This document shows, in pieces, positions 1 through 10,989 of a stretch of DNA of 64,000 nucleotides. Both the position numbers and the translations under genes were made by a program. The notes beneath the pieces were generated by a model. It had not been told where the DNA came from, searched no databases, and worked only from the letters and a program-made list of their open reading frames with translations. How positions within the stretch are numbered: the first letter of the stretch is position 1; each line of letters opens with the position of its first letter. This stretch comes from Cotesia glomerata (taxonomy: Eukaryota > Arthropoda > Insecta > Hymenoptera > Braconidae), in the NCBI RefSeq assembly GCF_020080835.1, contig NC_058163.1:8529318-8593317 (forward strand). The letters are read 5' to 3'.

Positions 1-422
1 GTCGCTGTTGGAGTATCGTAAGGGTTGCCATCAGGATCTTCAAATGGTATGGGGTGTATTGGTTTAGAGTCAGCAACAATTGTGTTATGGTGAAATGATA
101 TTTCCACCTTCTCGTTAACTAAGAAGTCGATTCCGATTATACCGTCTGTTGAAATGGGGAGTGGATTTTCTAAAACATGAAATGTTTCAGGATTTTCGAA
201 AAATGCAATCTCTGTAGTTCCAAGTGTATCTAATTTTTCCGTGGTAATGCCTTTTATTGATACTGAATTATATCTGTTTATAATAGTGCGGGGTGCAAGG
301 GCATCTTGTCTTATGAGGTTTATATCAGCTCCAGTATCGACTAAAAATCGAGCTCTACCGTTTTTTAACTCTCTAGCCTTTAGAGTTACTACTGGTCCTT
401 TTCCTTGGATTTTGTTGCGCAT
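1..422 (-). CDS. pol: E0 gypsy Pol start: aspartic protease (partial)
   Basis: Seen by translating the minus strand: an open frame runs off the left edge of the window. It contains FLVDTGADIN, the catalytic D-T-G of a retroviral-type aspartic protease, and about 70 residues later GIIGIDFL, the usual hydrophobic partner motif. The frame lies at -1 relative to gag and overlaps its end by about 34 nt. This is the standard arrangement for a gag-pro-pol ribosomal frameshift in Ty3/gypsy elements. The enzyme would cleave the Gag-Pol polyprotein in the virus-like particle. The first ATG in this frame is at 422, but a frameshift product would enter upstream of it. Reverse transcriptase and integrase would lie outside the window. 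Confidence 0.8.
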   Translation of the reverse strand, partial: MRNKIQGKGPVVTLKARELKNGRARFLVDTGADINLIRQDALAPRTIINRYNSVSIKGITTEKLDTLGTTEIAFFENPETFHVLENPLPISTDGIIGIDFLVNEKVEISFHHNTIVADSKPIHPIPFEDPDGNPYDTPTA

Positions 423-1633
423 GACGAATTGTCGATTGTTAGGAATTTGATCGTTGCTGGACGCGTTTCGGAGTTGTTTCCGGTGCTCAGTGTCGCGTCG
501 TTCCGCTGAGCCACATTGGAGTTTAAAGATGGTGAGTTTGGTCGTGGTGAATTATTATTATTTTGTGGATAACCGCCACGATTGTAATTATTTCCTGAAT
601 AATTTTGATTTATAGGTTGCTGATTAGGATTATAATTATTTTGATTTCCAGAATGATAAGGATTAGAATATGGCGTTTGATATGAATATGGAAATGGAGG
701 AGAAAATTGATATGGCATATAATGCATAGGAGGTAGATATCCTGGGGGTGGTGGATAAGGGTAATAATTTGGAGGGGATCGATAGGGTGACATACTCCGA
801 TCCCGATTTCTTTGATGTTCTCGCGAATTATCCCTGTTTGTTTGCCTATATGCAGGACTAGGAGATCGTGAGTTTCGATTTAAGCGAAAGGGAATTTGTC
901 CTCGACGCTCTTCATCTTGAAAACTAATAGTCCTAGTTCTTCTAGGAGGATCTACGTCAGGGTCAAGTTGAGTATATGCCAAATAATTAGAATTCCGTGT
1001 TGAGTTACTTTTTAAATCTTCCTCTAGTCTTAACGTGATCTTGTATGCATCATCAAGATTTGCTGGATTTTGGACGCTTACACCGTAAACTAGGTCATCG
1101 GGTAAACCGCGTTTGAAAGATTCTAATGCGAGTCCATCAAGTAGTTTTGTCATTGTGGTTACTTCTCCTTCTTCTACAAAATGTTCTCGCAATGATGCTA
1201 TAGCATTTGCTCTAATCTTTTTGATTCTGTGATAGTAGCTCAATACACATTCTGTATCACGCAATCGAATAGATTGTATGTCAGCACAATACTGAGGGTA
1301 TGATTTTTTTAAGGCAAAATATTCACTTAAAGCATTCTTAAGTGTTTCAATTGAGTTTACTACTTTATCAGTTATAGCATCACGAGCCATTTCGCGAAGT
1401 TTAGAACGTATGCCATTAAAGTAGGCGGCATTAAGTCCTTCGGGAATTAAATTATGTCCGTTTTCGACTTCCTGTAAGAAGGTCTTTAGAGGCATATTTT
1501 TACCGTCAAAAATAGGTACTTGGAGTAGGGCTTGTTGTAAAGCCATACTTTCACCTAGAGAATTAATCATTCTATCAGTGATTTCGGCATGTCGTTTCAT
1601 GTTTTGAAACTGTCTCTCTATTTCGGGATCCAT
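389..1633 (-). CDS. gag: E0 gypsy Gag polyprotein
   Basis: A 414-residue open frame with no internal stop. Residues 1-215 are helical and charged and fit the capsid-like region of errantivirus-type gypsy Gag (a start such as MDPEIERQFQNMKRH, then LLQVPIFDGK, and later YYHRIKKIRANA). Residues 215-260 are basic and Arg-rich. Residues 260-370 are a low-complexity tail rich in Pro, Tyr, Asn and Gln. No CCHC zinc knuckle is present, which is normal for the errantivirus branch, where a basic tail is thought to bind RNA. Protease follows in the -1 frame. The ORF being full length suggests a fairly young element. Family placement rests on motif appearance, not on a search. Confidence 0.8.
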   Translation of the reverse strand: MDPEIERQFQNMKRHAEITDRMINSLGESMALQQALLQVPIFDGKNMPLKTFLQEVENGHNLIPEGLNAAYFNGIRSKLREMARDAITDKVVNSIETLKNALSEYFALKKSYPQYCADIQSIRLRDTECVLSYYHRIKKIRANAIASLREHFVEEGEVTTMTKLLDGLALESFKRGLPDDLVYGVSVQNPANLDDAYKITLRLEEDLKSNSTRNSNYLAYTQLDPDVDPPRRTRTISFQDEERRGQIPFRLNRNSRSPSPAYRQTNRDNSREHQRNRDRSMSPYRSPPNYYPYPPPPGYLPPMHYMPYQFSPPFPYSYQTPYSNPYHSGNQNNYNPNQQPINQNYSGNNYNRGGYPQNNNNSPRPNSPSLNSNVAQRNDATLSTGNNSETRPATIKFLTIDNSSCATKSKEKDQ

Positions 1634-1669
1634 CTTATCAAGATGTTAAGCCGACAAATAGGTGATAAT

Positions 1670-1870
1670 TTATTCTGTCTGATTAGTGTTATGAGTTTCG
1701 GAAGGTTTTTCTAGATTTTGTAATAGATTTGTATTATTTATATTGGAAGAGATATTTTGTAAATGTTCGTTTATTAATTTTTTTAGAAATCTTATCTGTT
1801 GAATTTTTCTACCTGCAGGTTTACCACGTTTCATTCGAAACTTCTTTTTACTCAAAGAACCGCAAATCAA
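1670..1870 (-). CDS. Small basic ORF in E0 leader (hypothetical)
   Basis: A 66-codon frame between the probable 5' LTR and gag. The N-terminal third is strongly basic (KKKFRMKRGKPAGRK) and the rest is Leu/Asn-rich. I do not recognise it. It occupies the same place as the 95-codon basic ORF in the E2 leader, but no residue-level similarity is obvious. It could be a chance frame or an upstream ORF that tunes gag translation. Confidence 0.2.
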   Translation of the reverse strand: MICGSLSKKKFRMKRGKPAGRKIQQIRFLKKLINEHLQNISSNINNTNLLQNLEKPSETHNTNQTE

Positions 1871-1880
1871 TCGGGAATGC

Positions 1881-2002
1881 GACCAAATTTAAGGCGCTAT
1901 TGCCAAAATATAATTTACAATTCTTTGATCAAAAATGCAGCCAAATTAAAGGCGCAATTTTTGTAAATGTAAGAAAATGCTACCAAATTTAAGGAGCTAT
2001 TT
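1881..2002. repeat. Three imperfect leader repeats
   Basis: The motif CCAAATTTAAGGCGCTATT and close variants occur at about 1882-1901, 1941-1960 and 1982-2002, at a roughly 45-55 bp step, inside the untranslated leader of E0. Their role is unknown. Candidates are packaging or insulator/enhancer-like sites. Confidence 0.55.
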
Positions 2003-2133
2003 TCCAACAGGAAAAGAGTTCTGATAAAGTGCAGTAGTTAATAACCTGGTTTTTGCAAAAGCAGAGCTTGTATTGCAAAAGTGCTATTTAGAGTGACGAT
2101 CACCAGTGTATCCCACCGCTGTCACCAAATTTT

Positions 2134-2563
2134 TGGTTACTGTCACGATCGACAGTAAATTTCTGGTGTGTAATTGTTATTTTCAACGAGAATAAAGGAA
2201 AGTGTTTACCTTTCCCTATTACCGTGTACCTGAGTATCTCGAGCGGTAAAGATACAGATACCTTTATTGATATTCCCTTTTACTATAGGTATGTATTAGT
2301 GAGTCAGAAGCGTGGCGATGTATATTGACTCGGGGACTCAAATAGTGAAAGTAAGCAACGGGTGGTAATTACCTCTTGGGAGAAGTTTGTCTAATCTAAA
2401 ATGCACTTGGCCTTCTCTATTTCTGATATAACCAGGTTTATTTTAAAATAAAGTAACACGTAATGATTCTCCTTTTAACCCAATATATTAATGAAAAAAA
2501 AATGTTTCATAAAAAAATGTTTACAGTGGTAGTTTTGTTGTTTTCTTATTTACTATTGTAACA
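2134..2563 (-). repeat. Probable 5' LTR of E0
   Basis: Read on the minus strand this stretch begins TGTTACAATAG and ends GTAACCA, giving near-matching inverted termini (TGTTAC / GTAACCA). The sequence just inside it (minus strand, AATTTGGTGACAGCGGTGGGA) has the look of a gypsy primer-binding region. The partner LTR lies outside the window, so the borders are inferred only. Confidence 0.4.
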
Positions 2564-5028
2564 GGCCGCTTTTAGCGCCACCTGTTAAGGTGTTGTTACT
2601 CTAATTTTACCTCTTGAATTTAATTTTAAAGGAAAATTTAATTGAGTTCTTTTTTCATTTTATTTTATGCCCATTGGTTGGATTCGCCGCGACCGAGCCG
2701 CCCTCGCGTGTAGAAACTCGAACGAAGCTCGATTGCGCGCGAAACCAAAATCTAATGCGATAAAATGTAATTTGAGTTAGTAAGTAAGTAGCGTTAAGTT
2801 AGATTTAAGTACTTAATTATTGTGACGGTACTAACGACGCCGGCCACGAACCCGCGAAGAGAAACAACGAGGATCATCGACGTGGGTAACCTGCAAGATC
2901 ATCAACGACGGATGGATGTCTGTCTCGAGAGCGAGTGAAACGACGGACTGAGTGGAACTCGAAGTGAGCACTCGACGCATGCGTGAAGGGTATAGCTAGC
3001 TGTCGAGCGCTCCAATGCTCCCGCCAATACATCATTCAAAATGTCGATATCGGAAAATTGGACTTACGGCGCCATCTCGGGAGTTCACAGCTAACGAGGG
3101 ACCCAGCAGAGAGGGGAGGGAGAAAAGAATGCGACATGTGCTGATGTTTTTCTTCCTTCCACAGTTCCGACTTGCCGTGTGCAGACACGTTTTTGCGACT
3201 TAGTTTTTTTTGGTTATTTATTTTGGGGAAAATCCTTGAGTAATTCTTGCGTTAAAAGTTACGTAGATTTTTTTTATTAGCCACGACGTATTGTGCTGAT
3301 TTTGGTTTGCCGAAAAATAAAGGCAGGGCGAAATTAAGTAGCTATTGCTAATTAATTACTCGACGAAAGCGTCATAAAGTACGACGTGTTTTTTGGTGAT
3401 TGTTAGTTGACGTGTCCGTGTTCCGAAAGATCAACAATTGTCTTCTTCGAGGAAGCCAGTATCCAAGAGTCCGACGTGGAAGCCGAGAGCGACTTGGTGG
3501 CAGAAACCACCCAGCAATAACTTCAGGGCAACGCTGTGACCAGGGTGAGTGGTTTTGTCTCAATAGAAATAGCTCGTGGGATTCGATTTTGTTAGTTAAA
3601 ACAGTTGGATGGGTTCATTATATCCTACTTTATTTCTTAATAATTGTACTCGATACTAGTCGAGTCATCGTGTAAAAACGTCAAGGCTAAGTTGAGTTAG
3701 TTAGCCGAGATAATCCCACGAGGTATTTAGGTACCGTCATAATTTATTGGTGTGTGTGTGTGTACGGTCGAAAAATTATTATTGTTCGTTAGAATAATCA
3801 CACTGGTTGATTTTTGTACTCCCGGGGTAATCGATGAGTTCGATTACCCATTGATCGAGCTTCGGGTTCGTGCGATTTACCGACGTTGAGTAGTAGGTTC
3901 GCCTACGGAGAGGGAACCCGAGAAACGGCTGCCGCGTCCGAGGCAGGCAATCGGACGTAAGTTGCCCACTCTCAGCGGAGCAGTTGGGACTTAGATTAAA
4001 ATTTAACTGTGTGAGACTCAGTGACAGAGGACTGAGTTATTATTTAATGTTTTTTTTTCGTATTTAATTTAATTATTGAGTAAATTCGACGATTGAATAT
4101 TATTATTTAAGGTTTAATTAAATTCGGCGAATAAATTAGTTAAATCTTGAACTTCAATTTAGCTATTCTTAATTGAGGTTTGGTACCTCGAATATCGAGT
4201 TTTACTTATGTAATTAGTCGCTATTACTAAAGCAAGCGGAGATTTATTTTTTTTTGATGGTTGTTAATTTTAATTACTCATCATTAATTAACGCCGGTGA
4301 TTCGATTCATGTCTCTGAGTTAGCAAATTGCTATTAACCGAATTTAGCAGAGATTATTTGTTTTTTTTTTCTTTTACTGAAATTAACCGAATTGGTGCAA
4401 CGATTTATGTTTTATTACCTTGCTTAATGGTATTTACGTGAGTTCAGCGAAGATTATTATTTTATTTAGTTAATTAATCGCCGTTAATTAATCTGAGCAC
4501 AGATTTAATTTTTTTTTTGTCGCTGGTCATTAATTGGGCTGAGCGAAAGGCTCATTATAATTTTTTTGAGTATTTAGCGAGGGAGTATTAAGTGGGTTAT
4601 TACGAGTAACTCATTATTGCTATTGCGGCGACTTTGAACTTTTCCGTGTTCGGGTTGCGAACTGCGAATCGACGACAGCGTCGACGATTATTATTGTTAT
4701 TAATTTTCCGTGCGTTTCTTTTCTTGATTGTCATTCTGAACCAATCGTTTCATTTATTGTTAATAAATTTATAATTTAAATTGCTCTTTTAATTTTTTTT
4801 AATTAATTGCGAGCAATCCCGAATACTTTCCCCGTTCCTCTATAATTAAGTCGTACCCTTAAGGCCCGCCACCCGACGAAGAGAGTCCCGGACCGGAGTA
4901 GCCGGAAATCGACGTGATCGGAGCAAAGCTCCTGGCGCCCAACAACAGATAAGCAGGTAGGCCAGATTATTTATTTTCGGACTTCGTCCTCGCTAACGCA
5001 CGGGGACGAAAATACCCGTTATATAATT
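2564..5028 (+). repeat. Long LTR / leader region of gypsy element E4
   Basis: About 2.4 kb without a credible gene, lying directly upstream of a tRNA-Lys-type primer site and a gypsy gag. It holds GC-rich CpG-containing stretches (2680-3100), a short GT run near 3752, poly-T tracts and many TTAATTAA-like motifs. Osvaldo/Ulysses/Woot-type gypsy elements are known to have very long LTRs, so a long 5' LTR is the simplest reading. The start is not resolved (candidate TG at 2584), and no second LTR is visible for comparison. Confidence 0.4.
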
Positions 5029-5046
5029 TGGCGCCCAACGTGGGGC
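5029..5046 (+). other. Primer binding site (tRNA-Lys type)
   Basis: TGGCGCCCAACGTGGGGC is complementary to the 3' end of the tRNA-Lys(CUU) class, the same primer used by several retroviruses. It lies 65 bp before the gag start. A partial second copy, TGGCGCCCAAC, occurs at 4933-4943. Confidence 0.75.
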
Positions 5047-5110
5047 ACACAAAAGGGCAAATTACGACGCGTTATAATTAAATTAGAACGTAGGTTAGTT
5101 AATCGGCAGT

Positions 5111-6656
5111 ATGAGTGAGCGAGACGGGAAATCGACCCAGACTGATGGAATGAGAAATGAGTCCATGATGACATGGGATCAGATCGTAGATAATTCAACG
5201 CGACAGAATAATCGGGAGGAGGCGAATATTGTGACAACTGTCCCAGGGCAGGGAATTAGCACGACGAGTACGACAGTACAAACAAGTAGTCCGACGTACA
5301 CCATGTCACAAAGGATCACACCGATGACGAGCAGCGCCAGTGCATTCGGCCCACCATTGATACCTCGACGTCGTATTCCGATACCTACGAACGCCATTGA
5401 TGAGAATGAGTCGTACGAGTGGTATTTGGCACGCAGGGAGGAGGTAAGCGCGGAACGACTGCGACTGGAAGCGGCTCAGCGCAACTTGGCGGATCAGCTC
5501 GCGCAGCTGGCAATTCGTGAGGGTGTAGTGCAAGATGAGTTAGCCGCGATTGAAGAACGTAATGGATCGATGGGAGGATCGAGCGGGTCAAGCGGGCAGT
5601 ATGACTGGATTGCGGACGCGTCACCCCTGCAGGTGCCAACCGAGGACGACGCCCCGATCTATCGCAATGACAGGTTGGTCGACAGCCAACAACACGATAC
5701 CGCGGTCGACAATTATAACGGCGACGACCACGAGCAACACGACGACGACCTGGACGACATTAGCTCCAGGAGCAGTACATGTGGACGTCAATGGATGTAT
5801 ACCATACGGGACGCACCACGGGATTAACACTCAGCGCCCGAGGATGACGACGGTGCCGCTGGAGCGTCCAATCCCGAGCCCTAGGCGACGAAACATCCTA
5901 AATGAGGGACTTCTGAGGCCTACAGCAAATTCGACACATTTGCCGGCACACAATGTGACATTTGCACCAGGGGTGGCACCACTGGGTGCGAATTCACCTC
6001 ATCATTCACACAGTGAGCACTGTGTGCTGTCTGGAATGGGTGTTGGACCACATTACCAACCAGCGATGTATGAGAGAGTGTCGAAATGGAACCTGGAATT
6101 CTCCGGGTTAGGCAGCGCACGCGTCGAATCGTTTTTGAATAGGTTGGATGAATGTTTGACGACGTGTGGGATGACGGATGCGGATGCGTTGGCAATATTA
6201 CCGTTATTGCTGTCAGATGTGGCCAAAACGTGGTGGTCACACATGAAACATCGTGTATCATCGTATTCCCAGTTCAGATCAGAGTTGCGTCGACGTTTTG
6301 GAGAGCCATCGGTCGGATGCAGGATTAAATGGGAAGTTATTACGCGTACTCAAGGGAAGCTTGAGATGGGATTAGACTTCCTAGACGCCGTAATAGCGCT
6401 TTGGTCGCGAGTAGACGATCCATTGCCGTTGAAGGATCAATTGGATTTCGCATATAATGGTTTACGCCCGGAATACCATCAGAAGTTCGAGCGGTACGAC
6501 TTTAACAATTTTGAAGAGTTGTATGAGCACGTACGAGCGGTTGATGTTTCCCGCAATCGCCTTCAACGACGTGAGCCGGTACCCGGTAGGCTTAGACCTA
6601 GGTTGACACATGGTTGTCAACGTAGTCGTGGTCACAGGACGATAGGGGTATCATAA
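5111..6656 (+). pseudogene. gag: E4 gypsy Gag, frameshifted
   Basis: Two overlapping frames make one Gag. The first frame, 5111-5827, holds a charged N-terminal region with a coiled-coil-like segment (about residues 105-150, RLRLEAAQRNLADQLAQL) and an acidic Asp/His-rich stretch. The second frame carries the retrotransposon Gag core at about 6080-6590: WNLEFSG, VESFLNRLDECLTTCG, AKTWWSHMKHRV, FRSELRRRFGEP. The switch between frames falls at about 5760-5830, so a single base has been gained or lost. No zinc knuckle, protease or RT follows: the sequence after 6656 becomes AT-rich and non-coding. The element is therefore truncated after gag. Gag would form the particle shell. Confidence 0.75.
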
Positions 6657-7002
6657 ATTACCAAGGGAAAAGGAAATATGCAGTTGTCATATTTTTTGAG
6701 AATCTTTGAGAAGACAGTCTTATTCTGGAATCGAGATCGTACAGACGTCCTGGTGATCACGAATTCGTTATCCTCCTAAGTCTGAGTGTATTGCAAAGCA
6801 ATTTAACATCGTATCGTATTTTGTGTATTGTTGTGTTAGTGATAAGTGATAATTAATGATTGTGTTTATTCCTGCAATACGAATCTATTTTACTCATTTT
6901 TATTAATTGACATATTGTAACTCCGCATATTAATTTGATTGTAATAACAAAAATGAACGTACACGATAATTCTGATACTCCAACAATTATTCCTGACTTA
7001 CC

Positions 7003-7004
<2 letters not shown>

Positions 7005-7075
<71 letters not shown>
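7005..7075. repeat. (TA)n microsatellite
   Basis: About 35 uninterrupted TA dinucleotides. The apparent ORF across it is an artefact of the repeat. Confidence 0.95.
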
Positions 7076-7077
<2 letters not shown>

Positions 7078-7786
7078 CAAGTTTAAAAATAAATTTTTTT
7101 AGTGAAATAAAAAAAAATTTTTTTAATAAATTTTTTTCTTTATTTATTATCCTCAAATTATTATTGGTTACATACATACATATATAATATAGGATAATGA
7201 TTTGAACTACATGAGGAAGAGAGACCGATCTAGGTGTTATATTTTAAAGATCGTAAAAATTATCTCTCTCTCGCTCCCATACACACTTTTCTATAGTTTT
7301 CCATGCTTATTCTTTTTTCCCATTTAATATATTGATATGAAAAAAATTCTCCTCAAACGTTTATACTACAATTTAATCATATTTAATAATTTTTCGTCTC
7401 AGTTTATAAGTCTTCTGCTTGGAATAAGCATCAGATAAATTATAATTTTTATATTACATTCTCGTACTGCTACAGTTAAAAAAATATACTAACTTAATAA
7501 ACAATAGTTCCCAAATTAAAAAAAAAAAAAAAATATATATATATAGTAGACTGGGCCAAAAAAATTAACTATTTTTTTTTTTTTGTATATCGAAAATATT
7601 ATTTGGGATGACAAAAAAAAAAATGTTGTGAGAATTTGAGCCCTTAATATTTATATTAAGAGGTCTATCATCGCAACTTTTAATTTTTTTTTCCGGAACG
7701 GGTTTTTGTCTCATAACTCCTAAACCATCGAGGTAAATGAAATAAACTTAGATGTTTTTTGAAGCAAATTTAATTGTCTACAAAAA

Positions 7787-7886
7787 NNNNNNNNNNNNNN
7801 NNNNNNNNNNNNNNNNNNNNNNNNNNNNNNNNNNNNNNNNNNNNNNNNNNNNNNNNNNNNNNNNNNNNNNNNNNNNNNNNNNNNNN
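7787..7886. other. Assembly gap (100 N)
   Basis: Exactly 100 N, the conventional size for a gap of unknown length. The right flank is a dispersed repeat whose other copy in this window contains a CA-rich simple repeat, a likely cause of the break. Confidence 0.99.
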
Positions 7887-8449
7887 GGGAAGCTTCCTAG
7901 GACCTCAAAACGTCGAGATCTGATGAAAACTCGATTTTCGAAAAACGGGGTGAAAACAATAACTTCCCGATTTTTGAAAATTTTCAATTTTCTTAGCGGA
8001 AAGTTAAAAATAGAAATCAAAAAAATTTTTTTTCGATTGTAGTCCAATCGATGTATTTAAGTATACAGATTAAAACCCTGGCGGGTTTTTTTGTTTCAGA
8101 TAAGCCAATCAGCTGATATCATGGAGGAAATGAGCGTCAATTTTTGTCGTGGTGGGTGTCTTCAGACCACTATAACTTTAATTCTAGTGAATGTTTTTAG
8201 TTCAAATTTTAACTGTATACGCTTGAAATATCTATAAATAAATGTTTAAAGGTTCAAAGTTTTATCTCCTCATTGGTCTTTACAAAAAAATCCCAAAAAA
8301 GTGCACAAAAATCGGAAGTCAAACCAGAATACCCCCTTAACTCAAATAATAATTTTTTTTTGGTTTTCATTGTTTCAGCTAATGTATTGGTTATTTATTT
8401 TGTTATTTATCAGTACTTACATTTAAATTTGTAATTCATGGTTTTTTTA

Positions 8450-9113
8450 TGGAATTCACAGTGGTGCGTGTGTTCTCGTTGAACAAGCACTAAGTAGAGA
8501 GTTGACTTATTTACCATACCGTCATCACATTATTGAGCTAGTTTTAAGATCCGCATTTGAAACTTATTGGCCTACATCTTCAGGTCCAAATGTTTTGATT
8601 TTTACTCGGTTCAAAAACAAATGGAGTGATATTGATCAACAAAAATATACTACTGGGATTTCAGACAGAGAAGATCAAGAAGCCCTTGCAGATATAAAAG
8701 ATGAAATCCTAATACTTATTGCTAATTACTTACAAGTAATGTTGATTATGGTTCTTAATTATCTTCAATTGCGTTTCGTATGTGTCATAATATAAATAAT
8801 TATTATTATTGTTGTTGTTGTAGATTTCGCAACCAAGAGGAGATTATAAGGAGCTTCTGGACTTAGCTCTGATTTTTTTGGGAGCTTTGCCATCTGACGG
8901 AGTAGTTTTTAAATATCCTGGAGCTGTTTATCATGCAAGGTGGATAGCAAAAGCGATTTATAATTTAAAAATATTCATGTTTAGAAATCAGTTAAAGCTA
9001 ACAAAGACCGAAATTGTAGGAGTCCGTCAAATTTGTATTTTTGTGATAAAATTTCACATAAAAGCGTGGTTTTCAGCAACGTCAGCGATAACAGCGCCAA
9101 GTAATGATTTAAT
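8450..9113 (+). pseudogene. hX transposase copy A, 5' fragment (two exons)
   Basis: Two exon-like pieces match the hX transposase of copy B (17909-20987). Exon 1, about 8450-8735, contains NGACVLVEQALSRELTYL-like sequence, then PYRHHIIELVLRSAFETYW and SSGPNV. The intron 8736-8823 has GT (GTAATG) and AG borders. Exon 2 starts at 8824 with the DYKELLDLALIFLG block and continues through FKYPGAVYHARWIAKAIYNLK to ITAPSNDL at about 9113. There it breaks off, and the equivalent of copy B continues only at 11713. The exon that would carry the N-terminal half is absent upstream. In RNase H-fold hAT-like enzymes the C-x2-H-like RHHI block follows the second catalytic Asp. The copy is dead. Confidence 0.7.
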
Positions 9114-9145
9114 GGGGAAGACGTCTATTAGGTGTAGACCAATGA

Positions 9146-9370
9146 GTTAGATTACCGGTGACTTAGATCCCGATTACCTAGATTTCCATAACCCAAAATC
9201 CGATTACCCAAATTATCCATGACGTAGAATTTCTATGAGATAGATTACCGATTACCTAGAATTCCGATTACTTAGAATCCGATTGCCTAGAAATTTTATT
9301 GGATATAATTCCGATTACACTGAAATCCGATTGCCTATAATTCTGTTAACTTACAATCCCTATGGCATGG
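9146..9370. repeat. Degenerate GATTACCTAGAATTCC tandem repeat
   Basis: About a dozen diverged units of roughly 16-20 bp sharing CCGATTACCTAGAATT (for example at 9170, 9250, 9265, 9281, 9312 and 9328). It lies at the left end of the 2.6 kb insert that splits hX copy A. No coding role seen. Confidence 0.7.
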
Positions 9371-10316
9371 ATTTCTTTTACCTTGATAAAAAAAAGTTAA
9401 TTTGGATAGATGGAGCTCTATGCAACACAACGTTCATTTTCTGTAAAAACTTAAGATTGTTTTCATAAAGCGACAATATAATGAGATATATATGTTCAAT
9501 TTATATTTATGATGGTTAGTAGTGTAATGTTGTGACAGGTTATAAACATCAAGTGAGGTTATAAATAACTATTAAATTATAATATTTATTAAAAAATTTT
9601 ATTAATGAGATCTTATTGCTGCACAAAAGTTCAATAAAGGAAATTAATGTTCAATATTTTACAAATAAAATTTAAAATTTTAATTAGCAATTAGATATTC
9701 TTAAATTTAAAACATGGTTATTATTTACAACTGTGATCAATCCCATTTTGGGACATAACTAGGTGAAAAATTAACATTTTTTTATTCTGCTTGTTTTTAC
9801 GGCGCATTTATGATAAGAATGTCGTGAAAGGAAAAAAGAAAGATGGCGATTGACGTACACAATTGACAGTTTTAGTTGTGTTTTATATGAGCCAATATAT
9901 GTATATTTTTAATAAATTAATTTTTAAACATTTTTATCTAAATAATTTTTCTTTTTCTCAGTTATAAAATTGCTCTGTCTTAAATTTCTTTTAGAATTAA
10001 AAAAAAATTTTTTTAGTCGTAATTTTTTTTTATAACAAAAAATTACTTGATAAATCTATAAAATATAAATTATGAAATAAAGCAAAAAAATTAGATTCAA
10101 ATATTTATAATTAAAAAAAATGTTTGATCAATAAAATTTAAATTTCGTATAAAAAATTTTTTTTATTAAAAAATAATCTATGACCTGAACTTATATTAAA
10201 AAAAAAAATAATTCTATTTTCACAAGACAAATATTTTTTTTTAATTATAAATTTTTATTAATTTATTAAAAGTTAAATCCAAATTTTATAATTAAAAATA
10301 AATATTAATTTTTCAG

Positions 10317-10830
10317 ATGTTAATAGTCGGAAGATTCAATCGAGTCTACGAAATCCGTCACTTATTCTGAAATGAATAGACATGACCCCCAACCCTGAAT
10401 TCACATCCTGCGATTTTTACATGGCCTACGCCGACGAACACGACCTGATGGTAATAACCGAGACACTGGTCTCAGGAATGGTAAAAAGCATTCATGGAAT
10501 CCACAAGTTAGTCTACCACCCAGACCGTCCGCAAGGCGAAGGTGTAAAAATAGACCACTCCCCCGAGACAACTGCCAGTGATAAAAATCCTGGAAGAGAA
10601 ACTGGGCGTCAAGTTTCCGGATCCTGAGGAATTAAACTCCGAGGAAGCCAACAAATTCCTGAGTGATTTGTGCATCAAGCATAACGTCGAGTGTCCTTCA
10701 CCGACAGCCACCGCACGTTTGTTAGGCAAACTGGTGGGAGACTTTATCGAGGAGACTTGCATTCACCCGACGTTCATTACCGACCACCTTCAGATTATGC
10801 CACCGCTCGTCGAAGATAGTCATATGATAA
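10317..10830 (+). pseudogene. Lysyl-tRNA synthetase exon fragment
   Basis: The translation matches the conserved catalytic core of eukaryotic class II lysyl-tRNA synthetase: NRVYEI, NPEFTSCDFYMAYAD (motif 2 region), ITETLVSGMVK, then in a second frame ECPSPTATARLLGKLVGDFIEETCIHPTFITDH. The enzyme charges tRNA-Lys. Here the copy is broken: stop codons at about 10365 and 10374, a frameshift near 10560, and loss of similarity after about 10815. The 5' edge is TTTTTCAG directly before the coding start, i.e. an intron acceptor, so this is a genomic (unspliced) fragment rather than a processed retrocopy. It lies within the 2.6 kb inserted into hX copy A. Codon use is GC-richer than the surroundings. 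Confidence 0.85.
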
Positions 10831-10989
10831 AATCGGTTTTTTTAGTAAAATTTTGTGTCATTGCAAAGGTCTTGACTTGAATTTTTGTCTTTTCAAGGTT
10901 TTATATCATTTTCACCGATAGTCAATTTGTTATGATAAGTATTTCGACTGCATTCAAAAATACTCTATCTGTAGATACACAATTGAGAA

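Larger units (their letters stand above)
6657..8449. other. Non-coding AT-rich stretch
   Basis: No gene seen. It contains the TA microsatellite, the assembly gap and, after the gap (7887-8040), a dispersed repeat whose core is also found near 59618-59646. Confidence 0.6.

Noticed and set aside
6853..7080. ORF of alternating Tyr/Ile
   Set aside because: It is the translation of the TA microsatellite.
10317..10830. Functional lysyl-tRNA synthetase gene
   Set aside because: It has stops and a frameshift, and covers only one exon-sized piece.
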